Source: Streptomyces cathayae (GTDB taxonomy: Bacteria; Actinomycetota; Actinomycetes; Streptomycetales; Streptomycetaceae). Taken from it: a stretch of DNA of 64,000 nt. The stretch lies in the NCBI RefSeq assembly GCF_029760955.1, contig NZ_CP121682.1, positions 2,542,001 through 2,606,000 on the forward strand, given 5' to 3'. Below the pieces are notes generated by a model, which saw only the letters and a program-made list of their open reading frames with translations, made no database searches and was not told the DNA's origin. Shown here piece after piece: positions 6,617-14,995 of the stretch (position 1 is the stretch's first letter; the number at the start of each line of letters is the position of its first letter). A program made the translations under genes and the position numbers.

Positions 6617-9202
6617 TCAGATCACCGCTGTTCCGGAGCTGCTCGGTGTGCCCGCCTCGCTGCTCTGCGGGGCGCTCGCCGAACTGCTCGCCCCCGACTC
6701 CGTCTGGGCCGGGGTGGAGGAGGTGGGGCCGCTCGCCGAGTCGGACGTCTCCGGCGGCGGCGGGGTGTAGTCCTCCGTCGGGCCCGTCGTCGGGGCGGGC
6801 GGATCCGGCGTCGAGGTGGTCGGGGCCGGCTCCGGATCGGTCGTCTCGTCGACGGGATCGCTCGGCTCGGTCGTCTTCGGCGGCTTCGCGGACGAGGACG
6901 ACGCCGACGGCGTGGAGGGCGTGGTCGTCGAGTCGTCCGGCTTGTCGGTGTCGCCCGGGTCGGCCGAGGCCTCGCCCGACTCCGTGGCCGTCGGCGTCGG
7001 GTCGTCGGAGGTGCCGAGGGTGCCGTCCGGGCCGGGGTCGGCGGGCCGGCTGGTGGCGTCACCGGTGTCACCGCCCTCCTCGGTCCGCCGGTCCGCACCC
7101 AGGCTGCCGTCGTCGGCCCCCTGGCTCGCGGACGGGTTGACGCCGACGTTCTCCGACGGGGTGCCGGGCTCGTTCTCCGAGGTCGCTCCGAGGGTGACCA
7201 CCGTGCCCAGCACGGCGACGAGCAGCGCGCCCGCGCCGGCCGCCACGAGGTTGCGCCGGGCCAGGCCCTTCAGCCCGACGCCGGCCTTGGGCGTGGCCTT
7301 GGGCGCGAACACCGGCACGGGCGCGGTGTGGTGGACGACCAGGCCGGTGTCGGTGGGCGGCTGCAGCTCCGGGAAGGCCATCGGCACCCCGCGGGGCGGC
7401 GAGGCCGACTCCTCGTACCGGGCCTCCGGCACCTCCTCCCCCGCGGTCGGCGCGAGCGCCGCCGGGATGCCGGAGCGGTCGCTGACCAGGGCCAGCGCCC
7501 GGCGTCCGGCGATGGCGCCGCGCTTGTCGGCGACGGCCCCGCGCAGGCCGACGGAGGCCTCCAGTTCGGCACGGGCGCGGTCCAGCTCCCCCACGCACAG
7601 GGCGTGGATGCCGAGCTCGTGGCGGAAGTAGGCCTCCTCCGCCACGTCTCCGGCGAGCCGGGCGGCCTCCGCGCCGGCCCGCAGGGCCCGCTCCCAGGCG
7701 TTCCAGTGCAGGCCCGCGGCGAACGCGGGGGCGGCGGTGCGGGCCAGCTGCACCGCCACGTCCTCCTCGCCCTCGTCGGCGGCCGAGGCGAGCGGCGCCA
7801 CCACGGCGAGCGCGGCGAGCACCGCGTCGGCCTCGGCGCAGACCCGTTCCGGGGTGACCGAGGGGTGCCCGGCCCACCAGGCGTAGTGCTGGGCGGCGGT
7901 GCGGGCCTGCGCCTGCGCCCCGTCGGCGTACCCGGCGGCCTCCAGCTGGGCCGGTACGCCGGCGGCGAGCCGGTAGCGGGAGCCGGCCGGGGCGGCCAGC
8001 CCGCAGGCGGCCAGCTCACCGAGCGCGGCGTCGGCGTGGGTGTCGCCGACCAGCGCGGGCAGGTGCGCCTGGTGCGGGAGTTCACCGCCGAGCGCGACGG
8101 CGAACCGCAGGGTGGCGCGGGCGGAGGCGCTGAGCCGTGCCGCGAGCAGCGGGGCGGGAGCGGCCGCCTCGCCGAGCGAGGGCAGCGGGACCTCGTCACC
8201 GTCGACGGCGTCGACGGCGTCGGCGGGCAGTTCGTCGGACGGGTCGCCGGGCCAGACGTCCTCGAAGACGCCGAACTCGTCGACGGCGCTGGTGCCGGCG
8301 CGCAGCCGGTCGCGCTGTCGCAGCAGGGCACCGGCCTGGACGAAGCGCAGCGGCAGGCCCTCGGACTCGAACCAGAGGTCACCGGCCCAGTTCGACTCGT
8401 CCTCGGTGAGGTCCCGGTCGACGGCGCGCGCCAGCAGGTCGAGACCGGCCGCGCGGTCGAGTCCGTCGAGGACGACCTCCTCCACGGCGGAGTCGGCCGA
8501 CGGGGCGGGCACGTCCGGGGTGGCGCCGAGCAGGAAGGCGCACTCGGGTGTCGCGTCGAGCAGTTCGTCGAGGGCGGCGCCGCCGAACCCGAGGTCGTCG
8601 ATGACGACGACCGCGCCGACCTCACGGAGACAGTCGGCGAGTTCGTCCCGGCCGGGGCGGTACAGCGGCGCGCTGTGCACGGCGTGGAAGAGGTCGTACA
8701 GCAGATCGTCGGCGCTGCGGCGGTGGCCGTCCAGGCGGACCACGCCGTCGGGGGCGAGGTCCGCGCAGTCCTCGGCGACGACGTCGAGCAGCCGGGTACG
8801 GCCGGCGCCCGCGGGGCCGGTGAGGCGCACGGAGCGGCCGCGGGCGAGCAGCCGGAGCAGCTTCTCCCGCTCGTCCTGGCGGGCCGTCAGCGGCAGCTCC
8901 GGCCGGGACGGGCCGGGCGGGACGGGCGGCCGGGCGGCCTGCTCGGCCTCGGCGCGCTCGGCCTCCGTCAGCTTCACGGGGCGTGCGGGCCGCTCGGCGG
9001 GCGGGCAGGGTTCTATCTCACTGCCGTCGACGGGATTGACGGTCAGCAGGAAGTCGCCGGAGACGAGCTGCACCGTGCGGGCGAGCACGGGCGTGGGCTG
9101 CCCGAAGTCGGATGTGAGGGATTCCCTGGGCGGGCGCTGGCGCGGCGCGTGTCCGTCGCCGTCACGACCGTACTCCTCGGGTCCCGGGTTGTTCGGGTCC
9201 AT
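6617..9202 (-). CDS. Large membrane-anchored P-loop ATPase-like protein
   Basis: An 861-residue protein of mixed architecture. Residues 1-110 are hydrophilic. A P-loop reads GPAGAGRT (129-136), with Arg where Walker A normally has Lys. A Walker B-like strand VVVIDDLG follows near residue 200, resembling AAA/NB-ARC-type ATPase modules. A long Ala/Leu-rich helical region (about 330-600) looks like TPR-type repeats. A single membrane segment lies near 650-672, then about 185 residues of Ser/Thr/Pro/Asp-rich low complexity, presumably outside the cell. The ATG at 9202 is preceded by AGGACC. Function is unknown; a signalling or scaffold ATPase is a guess. The STAS gene lies upstream on the same strand. 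Confidence 0.75.
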   Translation of the reverse strand: MDPNNPGPEEYGRDGDGHAPRQRPPRESLTSDFGQPTPVLARTVQLVSGDFLLTVNPVDGSEIEPCPPAERPARPVKLTEAERAEAEQAARPPVPPGPSRPELPLTARQDEREKLLRLLARGRSVRLTGPAGAGRTRLLDVVAEDCADLAPDGVVRLDGHRRSADDLLYDLFHAVHSAPLYRPGRDELADCLREVGAVVVIDDLGFGGAALDELLDATPECAFLLGATPDVPAPSADSAVEEVVLDGLDRAAGLDLLARAVDRDLTEDESNWAGDLWFESEGLPLRFVQAGALLRQRDRLRAGTSAVDEFGVFEDVWPGDPSDELPADAVDAVDGDEVPLPSLGEAAAPAPLLAARLSASARATLRFAVALGGELPHQAHLPALVGDTHADAALGELAACGLAAPAGSRYRLAAGVPAQLEAAGYADGAQAQARTAAQHYAWWAGHPSVTPERVCAEADAVLAALAVVAPLASAADEGEEDVAVQLARTAAPAFAAGLHWNAWERALRAGAEAARLAGDVAEEAYFRHELGIHALCVGELDRARAELEASVGLRGAVADKRGAIAGRRALALVSDRSGIPAALAPTAGEEVPEARYEESASPPRGVPMAFPELQPPTDTGLVVHHTAPVPVFAPKATPKAGVGLKGLARRNLVAAGAGALLVAVLGTVVTLGATSENEPGTPSENVGVNPSASQGADDGSLGADRRTEEGGDTGDATSRPADPGPDGTLGTSDDPTPTATESGEASADPGDTDKPDDSTTTPSTPSASSSSAKPPKTTEPSDPVDETTDPEPAPTTSTPDPPAPTTGPTEDYTPPPPETSDSASGPTSSTPAQTESGASSSASAPQSSEAGTPSSSGTAVI

Positions 9203-9530
9203 AAGGTCCTAGCCCCCCAAAAGCGTCGTGTGCCTGGGTCCAAGCCCCTCCCGGCCTTGCTGCACACCGCGCTGTCGCTCTTGGCCCGGGCCCGCTCGAG
9301 GGTGGATGAGGCAGCGGGCAGCCGAACCCTAAACCTTCTCCCAGTATCTACGACAGTCCGGGGTGGCGTCCGGTCCGGGACATCACAGTCTCGTGAGGAT
9401 TCTGCGCACGTCGCACGGGTCGCCGGGGGCTCTCACCGGGCCGGCCGGATCCTGCCGGCCGTCGGGTCCGTCCGGCGCATCCGGTTCACCCCGTGCATCC
9501 GGTTCGTCCGGCGCGTCCCCCGTACGGACC
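9203..9530. other. Intergenic region upstream of the large ATPase gene
   Basis: 328 bp between two minus-strand genes. It includes an AT-richer patch near 9325-9355 that may carry the promoter of the 6617-9202 gene, and short imperfect repeats of CATCCGGTTC/GTCCGG near 9465-9520. No gene or RNA was recognised. Confidence 0.45.
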
Positions 9531-9854
9531 TCACACACGGGGCGGCGTGTCCACCCCGATGCCCCCCTCGATCGCCAGGATCCGGTGCAGCCGGGTGGCC
9601 ACCAGCAGGCGCTGCAGCTGTGGCGGTACGTCGCGCAGCACCAGCCGCCGGCCGCAGCGGCCGGCCCGTCGGTGGACTCCCATGATCACGCCGAGTCCGG
9701 TGGCGTCCCAGGAGTCCAGCTCGGACAGGTCCAACAGCAGATCACCGACTCCGTCGTCGACGGCCGAGTGCAGGACCGTACGGGCGTCCGCCGCGTTGCG
9801 GACATCGAGGCGGCCCCCGACGACCAGTTCGGCGTGGTCGCCCCTGATATGCAT
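9531..9854 (-). CDS. STAS-domain protein (anti-sigma-factor antagonist-like)
   Basis: A 107-residue single STAS domain, the fold of SpoIIAA/BldG-type anti-anti-sigma factors. The diagnostic loop reads LDLSELDSWDATGLGVIMG. In SpoIIAA the equivalent stretch is DSSGLG with a phosphorylated Ser after Asp; here that position is Ala51, so normal switching by a kinase may not occur, although Thr52 follows. The ATG at 9854 has GGGAG about 8 nt upstream. No anti-sigma kinase gene is adjacent. Confidence 0.82.
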   Translation of the reverse strand: MHIRGDHAELVVGGRLDVRNAADARTVLHSAVDDGVGDLLLDLSELDSWDATGLGVIMGVHRRAGRCGRRLVLRDVPPQLQRLLVATRLHRILAIEGGIGVDTPPRV

Positions 9855-10003
9855 ATGCGCTCCCGTGCGTGCCGTGCTCCGTTTTTAAGGTGTACAGGTT
9901 CTTGAGGTGTTCGGGCTTCTCACGTTTTTGGCGACGGTGATGCACCCTCTGACTGCGTGGAGCCCGCAGAGGTTGCTCCGTGTGAGCGAACCGACACCGA
10001 ATT

Positions 10004-10032
10004 CACCCCGGTGCGTGATGAGCACCGGGGTG
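10004..10032 (-). terminator. Terminator of the 3-hydroxybutyryl-CoA dehydrogenase gene
   Basis: An 11-bp perfect stem (10004-10014 with 10022-10032) and 7-nt loop, 10 nt after the dehydrogenase stop on the minus strand. Confidence 0.75.
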
Positions 10033-10042
10033 TTCGGGGTGA

Positions 10043-10891
10043 TCAGTACGCGTAGAAGCCCTGCCCGCTCTTCCGGCCGATGTCACCGGCGTCAACCATC
10101 CGGCGCATCAGCTCGGGCGGGGCGAACTTCTCGTCCTGGGACTCGGTGTAGATGTTCCCGGTGGCGTGCAGCAGGATGTCGACGCCGGTCAGGTCGGCGG
10201 TGGCCAGCGGCCCCATGGCGTGACCGAAGCCCAGCTTGCAGGCCAGGTCGATGTCCTCGGCGCTCGCCACACCCGACTCGTGGAGCTTGGCGGCCTCGAC
10301 GACGAGGGCGCTGATCAGGCGGGTGGTCACGAAGCCGGCCACATCGCGGTTGACGACGATGCAGGTCTTGCCGACCGACTCGGCGAACTCGCGCGCGGTG
10401 GCGAGGGTCTCGTCGCTGGTCTTGTAGCCGCGGACCAGTTCGCACAGCTGCATCATCGGCACCGGCGAGAAGAAGTGCGCGCCGACGACCCGCTCCGGGC
10501 GCTCCGTCACGGCCGCGATCTTGGTGATCGGGATGGCCGAGGTGTTGGAGGCGAGCACGGTGTCCTCGCGCACGATCCCGTCGAGGGCGCGGAAGATCTC
10601 GTGCTTGACCTCGAGCTTCTCGAAGACCGCCTCGACCACGACGTCCGCGTCCGCGCAGGCGTCCAGGTCGGTGGTCGTGGTGATCCGGGCGAGGGCCGCG
10701 TCGGCGTCGTGGGCCTCGAGCCTGCCCTTGCCCACGAACCTGTCGTACGACGACTTGATCCCGTCGACACCTCGCGTGAGCGCCTCGTCGGTGACGTCGC
10801 GCAGGACGACGTCCCAGCCCGCCTGAGCGGAGACCTGGGCGATTCCGGACCCCATGAGGCCGGCCCCGATGACGGCGAGCTTCCGTGCCAC
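10043..10891 (-). CDS. 3-hydroxybutyryl-CoA dehydrogenase
   Basis: A 282-residue NAD(P)-dependent 3-hydroxyacyl-CoA dehydrogenase, the usual length for the short bacterial form. It interconverts acetoacetyl-CoA and 3-hydroxybutyryl-CoA in fatty-acid, PHB or butanoyl metabolism. The Rossmann glycine motif is VIGAGLMGSGIAQV. The catalytic region includes SNTSAIPIT and GAHFFSPVPMMQL (catalytic His in the HFFSP motif). The C-terminal dimerisation domain ends GRKSGQGFYAY. I chose GTG at 10891, which has GGGGAG upstream; longer readings lack a ribosome site. Confidence 0.93.
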   Translation of the reverse strand: MARKLAVIGAGLMGSGIAQVSAQAGWDVVLRDVTDEALTRGVDGIKSSYDRFVGKGRLEAHDADAALARITTTTDLDACADADVVVEAVFEKLEVKHEIFRALDGIVREDTVLASNTSAIPITKIAAVTERPERVVGAHFFSPVPMMQLCELVRGYKTSDETLATAREFAESVGKTCIVVNRDVAGFVTTRLISALVVEAAKLHESGVASAEDIDLACKLGFGHAMGPLATADLTGVDILLHATGNIYTESQDEKFAPPELMRRMVDAGDIGRKSGQGFYAY

Positions 10892-11192
10892 TGTGCGACT
10901 CCCCTTCGAAACACTCACACACTGTTCCTGTACGTCACTCGCGGACACTAGCGCCCGCGGGCGAATGTGTGAGGGGTTAGTAATGCGTGTCACGTCTCAC
11001 GCAGTGAGACACCCATCACTCCCGCCGCCTCCGAGGTTCCTCAGGTTCGGCCACCAACCCTCCTGACCGTCAACTCCAGTCATTCACCCACTGATTGTTG
11101 ACGCGCGTAGCACCGTGCCGCACGCTGGTCGGCGGGCGCCGTCCGGGCGGGCGGCACCCCTCCATCCAGCGACGGACGGTCGGGAGGCCGGA
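10892..11192. other. Divergent intergenic region
   Basis: About 300 bp between the dehydrogenase gene (minus) and the M15 peptidase gene (plus), relatively A/T-rich for this genome. It should hold both promoters. No specific boxes, RNA or repeats could be assigned. Confidence 0.45.
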
Positions 11193-11927
11193 ATGCTGAG
11201 ACGCGCGACACGCACCCTCCTCTCATTTGTCATGATCATGGCGGGTATGGCCCTCGGGGTGGGCGCCACCGCCGGCACGGCGCACGCCGACTCGTGCTAC
11301 ACCTGGAACCGCACCCTGTCCCAGGGCACCTCCGGCAGCGATGTGACACAGCTGCAGATCCGGGTCGCCGGCTGGGTGACCTCGGGCGAGCGGCTCTCCT
11401 ACGACGGCCAGTACGGTGCCCGCACCACCGCCGCCGTCAAGAAGTTCCAGTCGGCGTACGGACTGCCCGCCGACGGTGTCGCCGGTCCGCAGACCTTCAG
11501 CAAGATCTACGCGCTCCAGGACGCCGACTGCACGCCCGTCCACTTCAGCTACGCCGAACTCAACAAGTGCAACTCCACCTGGTCGGGCGGCGCGGTGTCG
11601 GCCGCCACCGCCAAGGCGAACGCGCTGAAGACCATGTGGAAGCTGGAGGCACTGCGGCACGCGCTCGGTGACGTGCCGATCACCATCTCCAGCGGCTTCC
11701 GCTCCTACGCCTGCAACAGCGCGGTCGGCGGCTCGTCGACCAGCCGTCACCTCTACGGCGACGCGGCCGACCTCGTCGGCTCGCCGAGCTTCTGCACCCT
11801 CGCCCGCCAGTCCCGGGTCCACGGCTTCTCCGAGATCCTCGGCCCCGGCTACCCCGGCCACAACGACCACACCCATGTGGCCTTCGACCCGTCACCGTAC
11901 TGGTCGGCACCCAGCTGCGGGATCTGA
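11193..11927 (+). CDS. Secreted M15 zinc D-Ala-D-Ala carboxypeptidase-like protein
   Basis: A 244-residue exported protein. Residues 1-32 form a Sec signal peptide (basic start, hydrophobic core, AHA cleavage). A peptidoglycan-binding-1 domain follows (about 40-110, motif YGARTTAAVKKFQ and GLPADGVAGPQT). The C-terminal M15A peptidase domain carries SRHLYGDAAD (first His and Asp zinc ligands) and HNDHTHVAF (last His). This matches Streptomyces zinc DD-carboxypeptidases that trim cell-wall stem peptides. The ATG at 11193 follows GGGAGGCCGGA. Confidence 0.9.
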   Translation: MLRRATRTLLSFVMIMAGMALGVGATAGTAHADSCYTWNRTLSQGTSGSDVTQLQIRVAGWVTSGERLSYDGQYGARTTAAVKKFQSAYGLPADGVAGPQTFSKIYALQDADCTPVHFSYAELNKCNSTWSGGAVSAATAKANALKTMWKLEALRHALGDVPITISSGFRSYACNSAVGGSSTSRHLYGDAADLVGSPSFCTLARQSRVHGFSEILGPGYPGHNDHTHVAFDPSPYWSAPSCGI

Positions 11928-11950
11928 CCGGCGCTCCACCCCACGCGAGA

Positions 11951-11980
11951 CCGACCGTCACGGCGGGCCGTGACGGTCGG
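11951..11980 (+). terminator. Terminator after the M15 peptidase gene
   Basis: A 14-bp inverted repeat (11951-11964 with 11967-11980), 24 nt after the peptidase stop. The apical pairs must open to give a workable loop. Confidence 0.75.
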
Positions 11981-12023
11981 CACACCGGTGTCCGGAAAGC
12001 CTGGGCGTCACTAGGCTGGCCGC

Positions 12024-12596
12024 ATGGTCAATCTGACACGCATCTACACGAAGACCGGCGACAAGGGCACCACCAACCTCGGTGACATGAGCCGGGTCGC
12101 CAAGACCGACCTGCGCATCGCCGCCTACGCCGACGCCAACGAGGCGAACGCGGTGATCGGCACCGCGATCGCGCTGGGTGCCCTGGACGAGGAGGTCGTC
12201 ACGGTCCTCACCCGCGTGCAGAACGACCTGTTCGACGTGGGCGCGGACCTGTCGACGCCGGTGGTGGAGAACCCCGAGTTCCCGCCGCTGCGGGTCGAGC
12301 AGTTCTACGTGGACCGGCTGGAGAAGGACTGCGACCACTTCAACGAGCGGCTGGAGAAGCTGCGCTCCTTCATCCTCCCGGCAGGCACGGCGGGCGCCGC
12401 CCTCCTCCACCAGGCCTGCACGGTGGTCCGCCGCGCGGAGCGCTCCACCTGGGCGGCCATGGAGGCGCACGGCGACACCATGAACCCCCTCACCGCCACC
12501 TACCTCAACCGCCTCTCCGACCTCCTCTTCATCCTGGCCCGCATCGCCAACAAGGAGACCGGCGACGTGCTGTGGGTACCGGGCGGGGAGCGCTAG
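12024..12596 (+). CDS. Cob(I)yrinic acid a,c-diamide adenosyltransferase, PduO type
   Basis: A 190-residue ATP:cob(I)alamin adenosyltransferase that makes adenosylcobalamin. The family's N-terminal ATP-binding motif is present (TRIYTKTGDKGTT), followed by the helical bundle with AYADANEANAVIG and the FILPAG and RRAERS blocks used for cobalamin and ATP contacts. The length is normal. It is monocistronic, between a terminator and a convergent DUF397 gene. The start ATG at 12024 has only a weak ribosome site. Confidence 0.93.
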   Translation: MVNLTRIYTKTGDKGTTNLGDMSRVAKTDLRIAAYADANEANAVIGTAIALGALDEEVVTVLTRVQNDLFDVGADLSTPVVENPEFPPLRVEQFYVDRLEKDCDHFNERLEKLRSFILPAGTAGAALLHQACTVVRRAERSTWAAMEAHGDTMNPLTATYLNRLSDLLFILARIANKETGDVLWVPGGER

Positions 12597-12708
12597 CACC
12601 CGCCGGCCTTCTCCCCGGGGAGCGGCACGGAAGCCGTCACCGCCGTCAGCCCGTGTGCCCGGAACCGAGTGGTCCCTGATCACACGGGCCGACGGCGGCA
12701 CCCGCCGT

Positions 12709-12894
12709 TCAGCCCTCCGCACCTCCGAGGAAAGCACCCCAGGCGGAAGGGGAGACCGCGAACCGGGGCCCGTCCTGCTGCTTGGAGTCGCGTACGTGCA
12801 CGACTCCGGGGGCGAGCGCGACCTCCACACAGTCGTCGCCCTCGGATCCGCTGTAGCTGCTCTTGAACCAGTCCAGCTCGTTGACGGTGTTCAT
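12709..12894 (-). CDS. DUF397 protein
   Basis: A 61-residue protein of the DUF397 family, with WFKSSYSGSEGDDCVEVA, VVHVRDSKQ and the terminal FLGG block. Its ATG overlaps the stop of the XRE regulator upstream (ATGA, 12891-12894). This pairing of a DUF5753-type XRE regulator with a small DUF397 protein is very common in Streptomyces, and the small protein is thought to work with, or be controlled by, the regulator. Confidence 0.93.
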   Translation of the reverse strand: MNTVNELDWFKSSYSGSEGDDCVEVALAPGVVHVRDSKQQDGPRFAVSPSAWGAFLGGAEG

Positions 12895-13718
12895 AGCGCT
12901 CCTCGCATCCTCTGCAACAACTCCACCGAGTCCGCCGGGGACAGGGCCTGCGAGCGCATCTTGGCATAGCGCATCTGCATCACGCTCACTGCTTCCCGGT
13001 CAGAAACCAGCTGTCCGGTCTTCTGACCCTCCGCGTACCCGACCCACTGGCGTTCCGGGGTCTCCAAAAGACGCATGGGCCCATCCGTGCCCGCGTGGTA
13101 CGGCTGCCGCTGCGGCATGATCTGCAGCTCCACGTTCCACGGTTCCGTGCAGGCGAGGAGATGGCCGAGCAGCTCCCGGGTGACCTCCTCGCCTCCCGTG
13201 TGCCGCAGCAGCACCGACTCCTCGACGATGAAGCTGAACGCGATCGGCGGTGTACGCCTGAGCAGGTCCTGCCGCGCCCGCCGCGCGGCGATCCGCTGCT
13301 CCAACTGCTCCTCGGTGGGCGGGGGCGGCACGTTGAGCATCACCGCCCGGGTGTACGCCTCGGTCTGGAGCAGCCCGGGCACCACCCGGCACTCGTACGT
13401 GCACAGACCGACCGCGGACTCCTCCAACTGAGCCCACTCCCGGAACCAGACCGCCAGTCCCCGCTGCCGCCCGAGGTGCCGGACCATGGCCCGCAGCACC
13501 CCGAACGCCTCCAGCGCCTCCTCCGCCCGCTCGACGAAGGCGGCGGTCGGCATCCGTCTTCCCTGCTCGACCGAGGCGACCGACGCGTGCGAGTAGTTGA
13601 GCCGCTCGGCGAGCTGCTCCTGGGTGAGCAGGGCCCGTTCCCTGAACGTCTTCAGGGCCGCGCCGAACGCCTTGAGACTGTCGGACGACTCGACTGCTGT
13701 ACTGCTGCTGTTCGCCAT
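12891..13718 (-). CDS. XRE-family regulator with DUF5753 domain
   Basis: A 275-residue regulator. The N-terminal helix-turn-helix spans about 16-75 (LTQEQLAERLNYSHASVASVEQG). The C-terminal two thirds are the DUF5753 domain (VVPGLLQTEAYTRAV, then RQDLL and the PMRLLE and VGYAEGQ blocks). I chose ATG 13718, with AAGGGGGTCGTCC just upstream; a 41-residue extension to 13841 lacks a ribosome site. It forms an operon with the overlapping DUF397 gene. Targets are unknown. Confidence 0.92.
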   Translation of the reverse strand: MANSSSTAVESSDSLKAFGAALKTFRERALLTQEQLAERLNYSHASVASVEQGRRMPTAAFVERAEEALEAFGVLRAMVRHLGRQRGLAVWFREWAQLEESAVGLCTYECRVVPGLLQTEAYTRAVMLNVPPPPTEEQLEQRIAARRARQDLLRRTPPIAFSFIVEESVLLRHTGGEEVTRELLGHLLACTEPWNVELQIMPQRQPYHAGTDGPMRLLETPERQWVGYAEGQKTGQLVSDREAVSVMQMRYAKMRSQALSPADSVELLQRMRGAL

Positions 13719-13958
13719 GGACGACCCCCTTGTCGCGCTTGCGGCACACCGTGCAGCCGTACAACGGCAAGACGGCCGGAAGTGGTTACGCGCAAGTCCC
13801 AGCCGGACCCCGTACAGGACGACGTGTACGGGGCTCGGCACCGAGGGCTTCTGTGGGAACCGGTACCCGGTTGCTGGTCGATCCGGCGCCGGGGCAAGGC
13901 ATCGATCCCCAGGGCGTTCAGGCCGGGCGACCGGGTCGTAAGGGATCTGGAGGTGGCG

Positions 13959-14186
13959 TCACGGGTCGGGGACGGTCGTGCTGCCCGGCGGGCGTGAGGT
14001 CGAGTGATGGCGCATCGGGTCTCGCCGAGGGCGGCCGGCTGCTCGTGCGGGTGGTGTTCCCCCCATCGTCCGGCGGGCCGGCGGCCTCGACGTGTGCGCT
14101 GCCGGGGCACTCGACCACGTCCCGGGGACGACACACCGCCCCAAAGCCGTGAGCACTTCGGCCATATCTGTCCTGATGCCGCTCAT
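13959..14186 (-). pseudogene. Possible relic of a gene whose start resembles the cupin gene at 52 kb
   Basis: A 75-codon reading begins at ATG 14186 with MSGIRTDMAEVLTALGRC, closely similar to MSDTRTAVSKVLTTSGRC, the start of the cupin protein at 51799-52146. About 60 bp upstream are also alike. After roughly 20 codons the similarity stops and the sequence becomes Pro/Arg/Ser-rich with no family resemblance. This looks like a truncated or rearranged paralogue, but a small unrelated gene remains possible. Confidence 0.4.
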
Positions 14187-14246
14187 CTGAGGGCTTACGT
14201 GACACTTTCCCGTCGACTGCTCACGGTTTTCGGCAAGGCACCCGCC
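14130..14246 (-). repeat. Dispersed repeat, copy 1 (upstream region plus start codon)
   Basis: This segment aligns without gaps to 52089-52206 over about 115 nt on the minus strand, including the shared noncoding core TGCCGAAAACCGTGA and the block AGTGCTCACG inside the reading frame. I estimate roughly 75-80% identity by eye. The ATG lies at the same place in both copies. Confidence 0.7.
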
Positions 14247-14258
14247 TCCGGCCCCCTT

Positions 14259-14843
14259 TCAGTGGCGGAGGTTCTCCTTCGCGGTGACGGGCTCTTTCGC
14301 CTGCGTGCCCGCCGGAGCCTTCTTCGGCCAGATCCAGTACGTCAGGGCGATCAGGCCGTGGATGCCGGTCACCTGCCAGGCGGTGGTGCGCCAGCTCTCC
14401 AGGGAGCCCACCCGGCTCGCGTCGCCGACGTACCGGATGGCGAGCTGGAGCAGGACGGTGGCCACGGCGGCCCCCGCCAGCGTGCCCAGCCACACCCTGG
14501 CCTCGTGCCGGGCGCGGGCCGTGCCGTAGCGGGGCGGGCCGGCCGGCTTCGGGGCACCGCCGAACCGGTGGGCGGCGTGGCCGTCGAGCCACTTCACGGT
14601 GCGGTGGCCGTGGCCCACGGTGTAGCCGATGTAGAGCGCTGCCAGACCGTGCGCCCAGCCCGGCTCGGCACCGTTCTTCAGGTCCAGCGCGGTGGCGACC
14701 AGCAGGACGACCTCCAGCAGCGGCTCGCACAGCAGCAGCGCCAGGCCGGTGCGCGGCATCTTCAGCAGGTAGCGGAAGGCCAGTCCGGCGGCCAGCAGCA
14801 CCCAGAAGCCGATCTCGCATGCGGCGATCAAGGCGACGATCAC
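14259..14843 (-). CDS. Integral membrane protein, function unknown
   Basis: A 194-residue protein with about five hydrophobic segments (near 1-22, 30-50, 65-80, 118-138 and 155-172) and a basic loop with the motif YTVGHGHRTVKWLDGH. The GTG at 14843 is preceded by GAGAGGAGCG. The C-terminus is polar and Lys-rich. It is divergent from the histidine kinase gene, with which it may share a control region. I recognise it only as a conserved actinobacterial membrane protein. Confidence 0.75.
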   Translation of the reverse strand: MIVALIAACEIGFWVLLAAGLAFRYLLKMPRTGLALLLCEPLLEVVLLVATALDLKNGAEPGWAHGLAALYIGYTVGHGHRTVKWLDGHAAHRFGGAPKPAGPPRYGTARARHEARVWLGTLAGAAVATVLLQLAIRYVGDASRVGSLESWRTTAWQVTGIHGLIALTYWIWPKKAPAGTQAKEPVTAKENLRH

Positions 14844-14995
14844 GGTTCGCTCCTCTCGGTCACCCTTCCAGGCTCCCGTGCGGGGCGGCCCGGGGCGTCG
14901 TCGCCACCGATGAACTCGCGGTACATCGAAAGATGCAGTCCAGGACCGTCCGCGGGGATCAGGCGCCGGGTGTGCGCACCGTGTTGGATGGTGCC

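Larger units (their letters stand above)
13719..14258. other. Gene-poor relic region
   Basis: 540 bp without a convincing intact gene. The only structure I find is the 14130-14246 segment, which matches the start region of a cupin gene at 52 kb (listed separately). The rest codes in no frame with family-like features. Confidence 0.5.

Noticed and set aside
6533..9685. A 1050-codon plus-strand open frame opposite the large ATPase
   Set aside because: Antisense shadow; the minus-strand reading has P-loop, membrane helix and ribosome site, the plus-strand reading has none.
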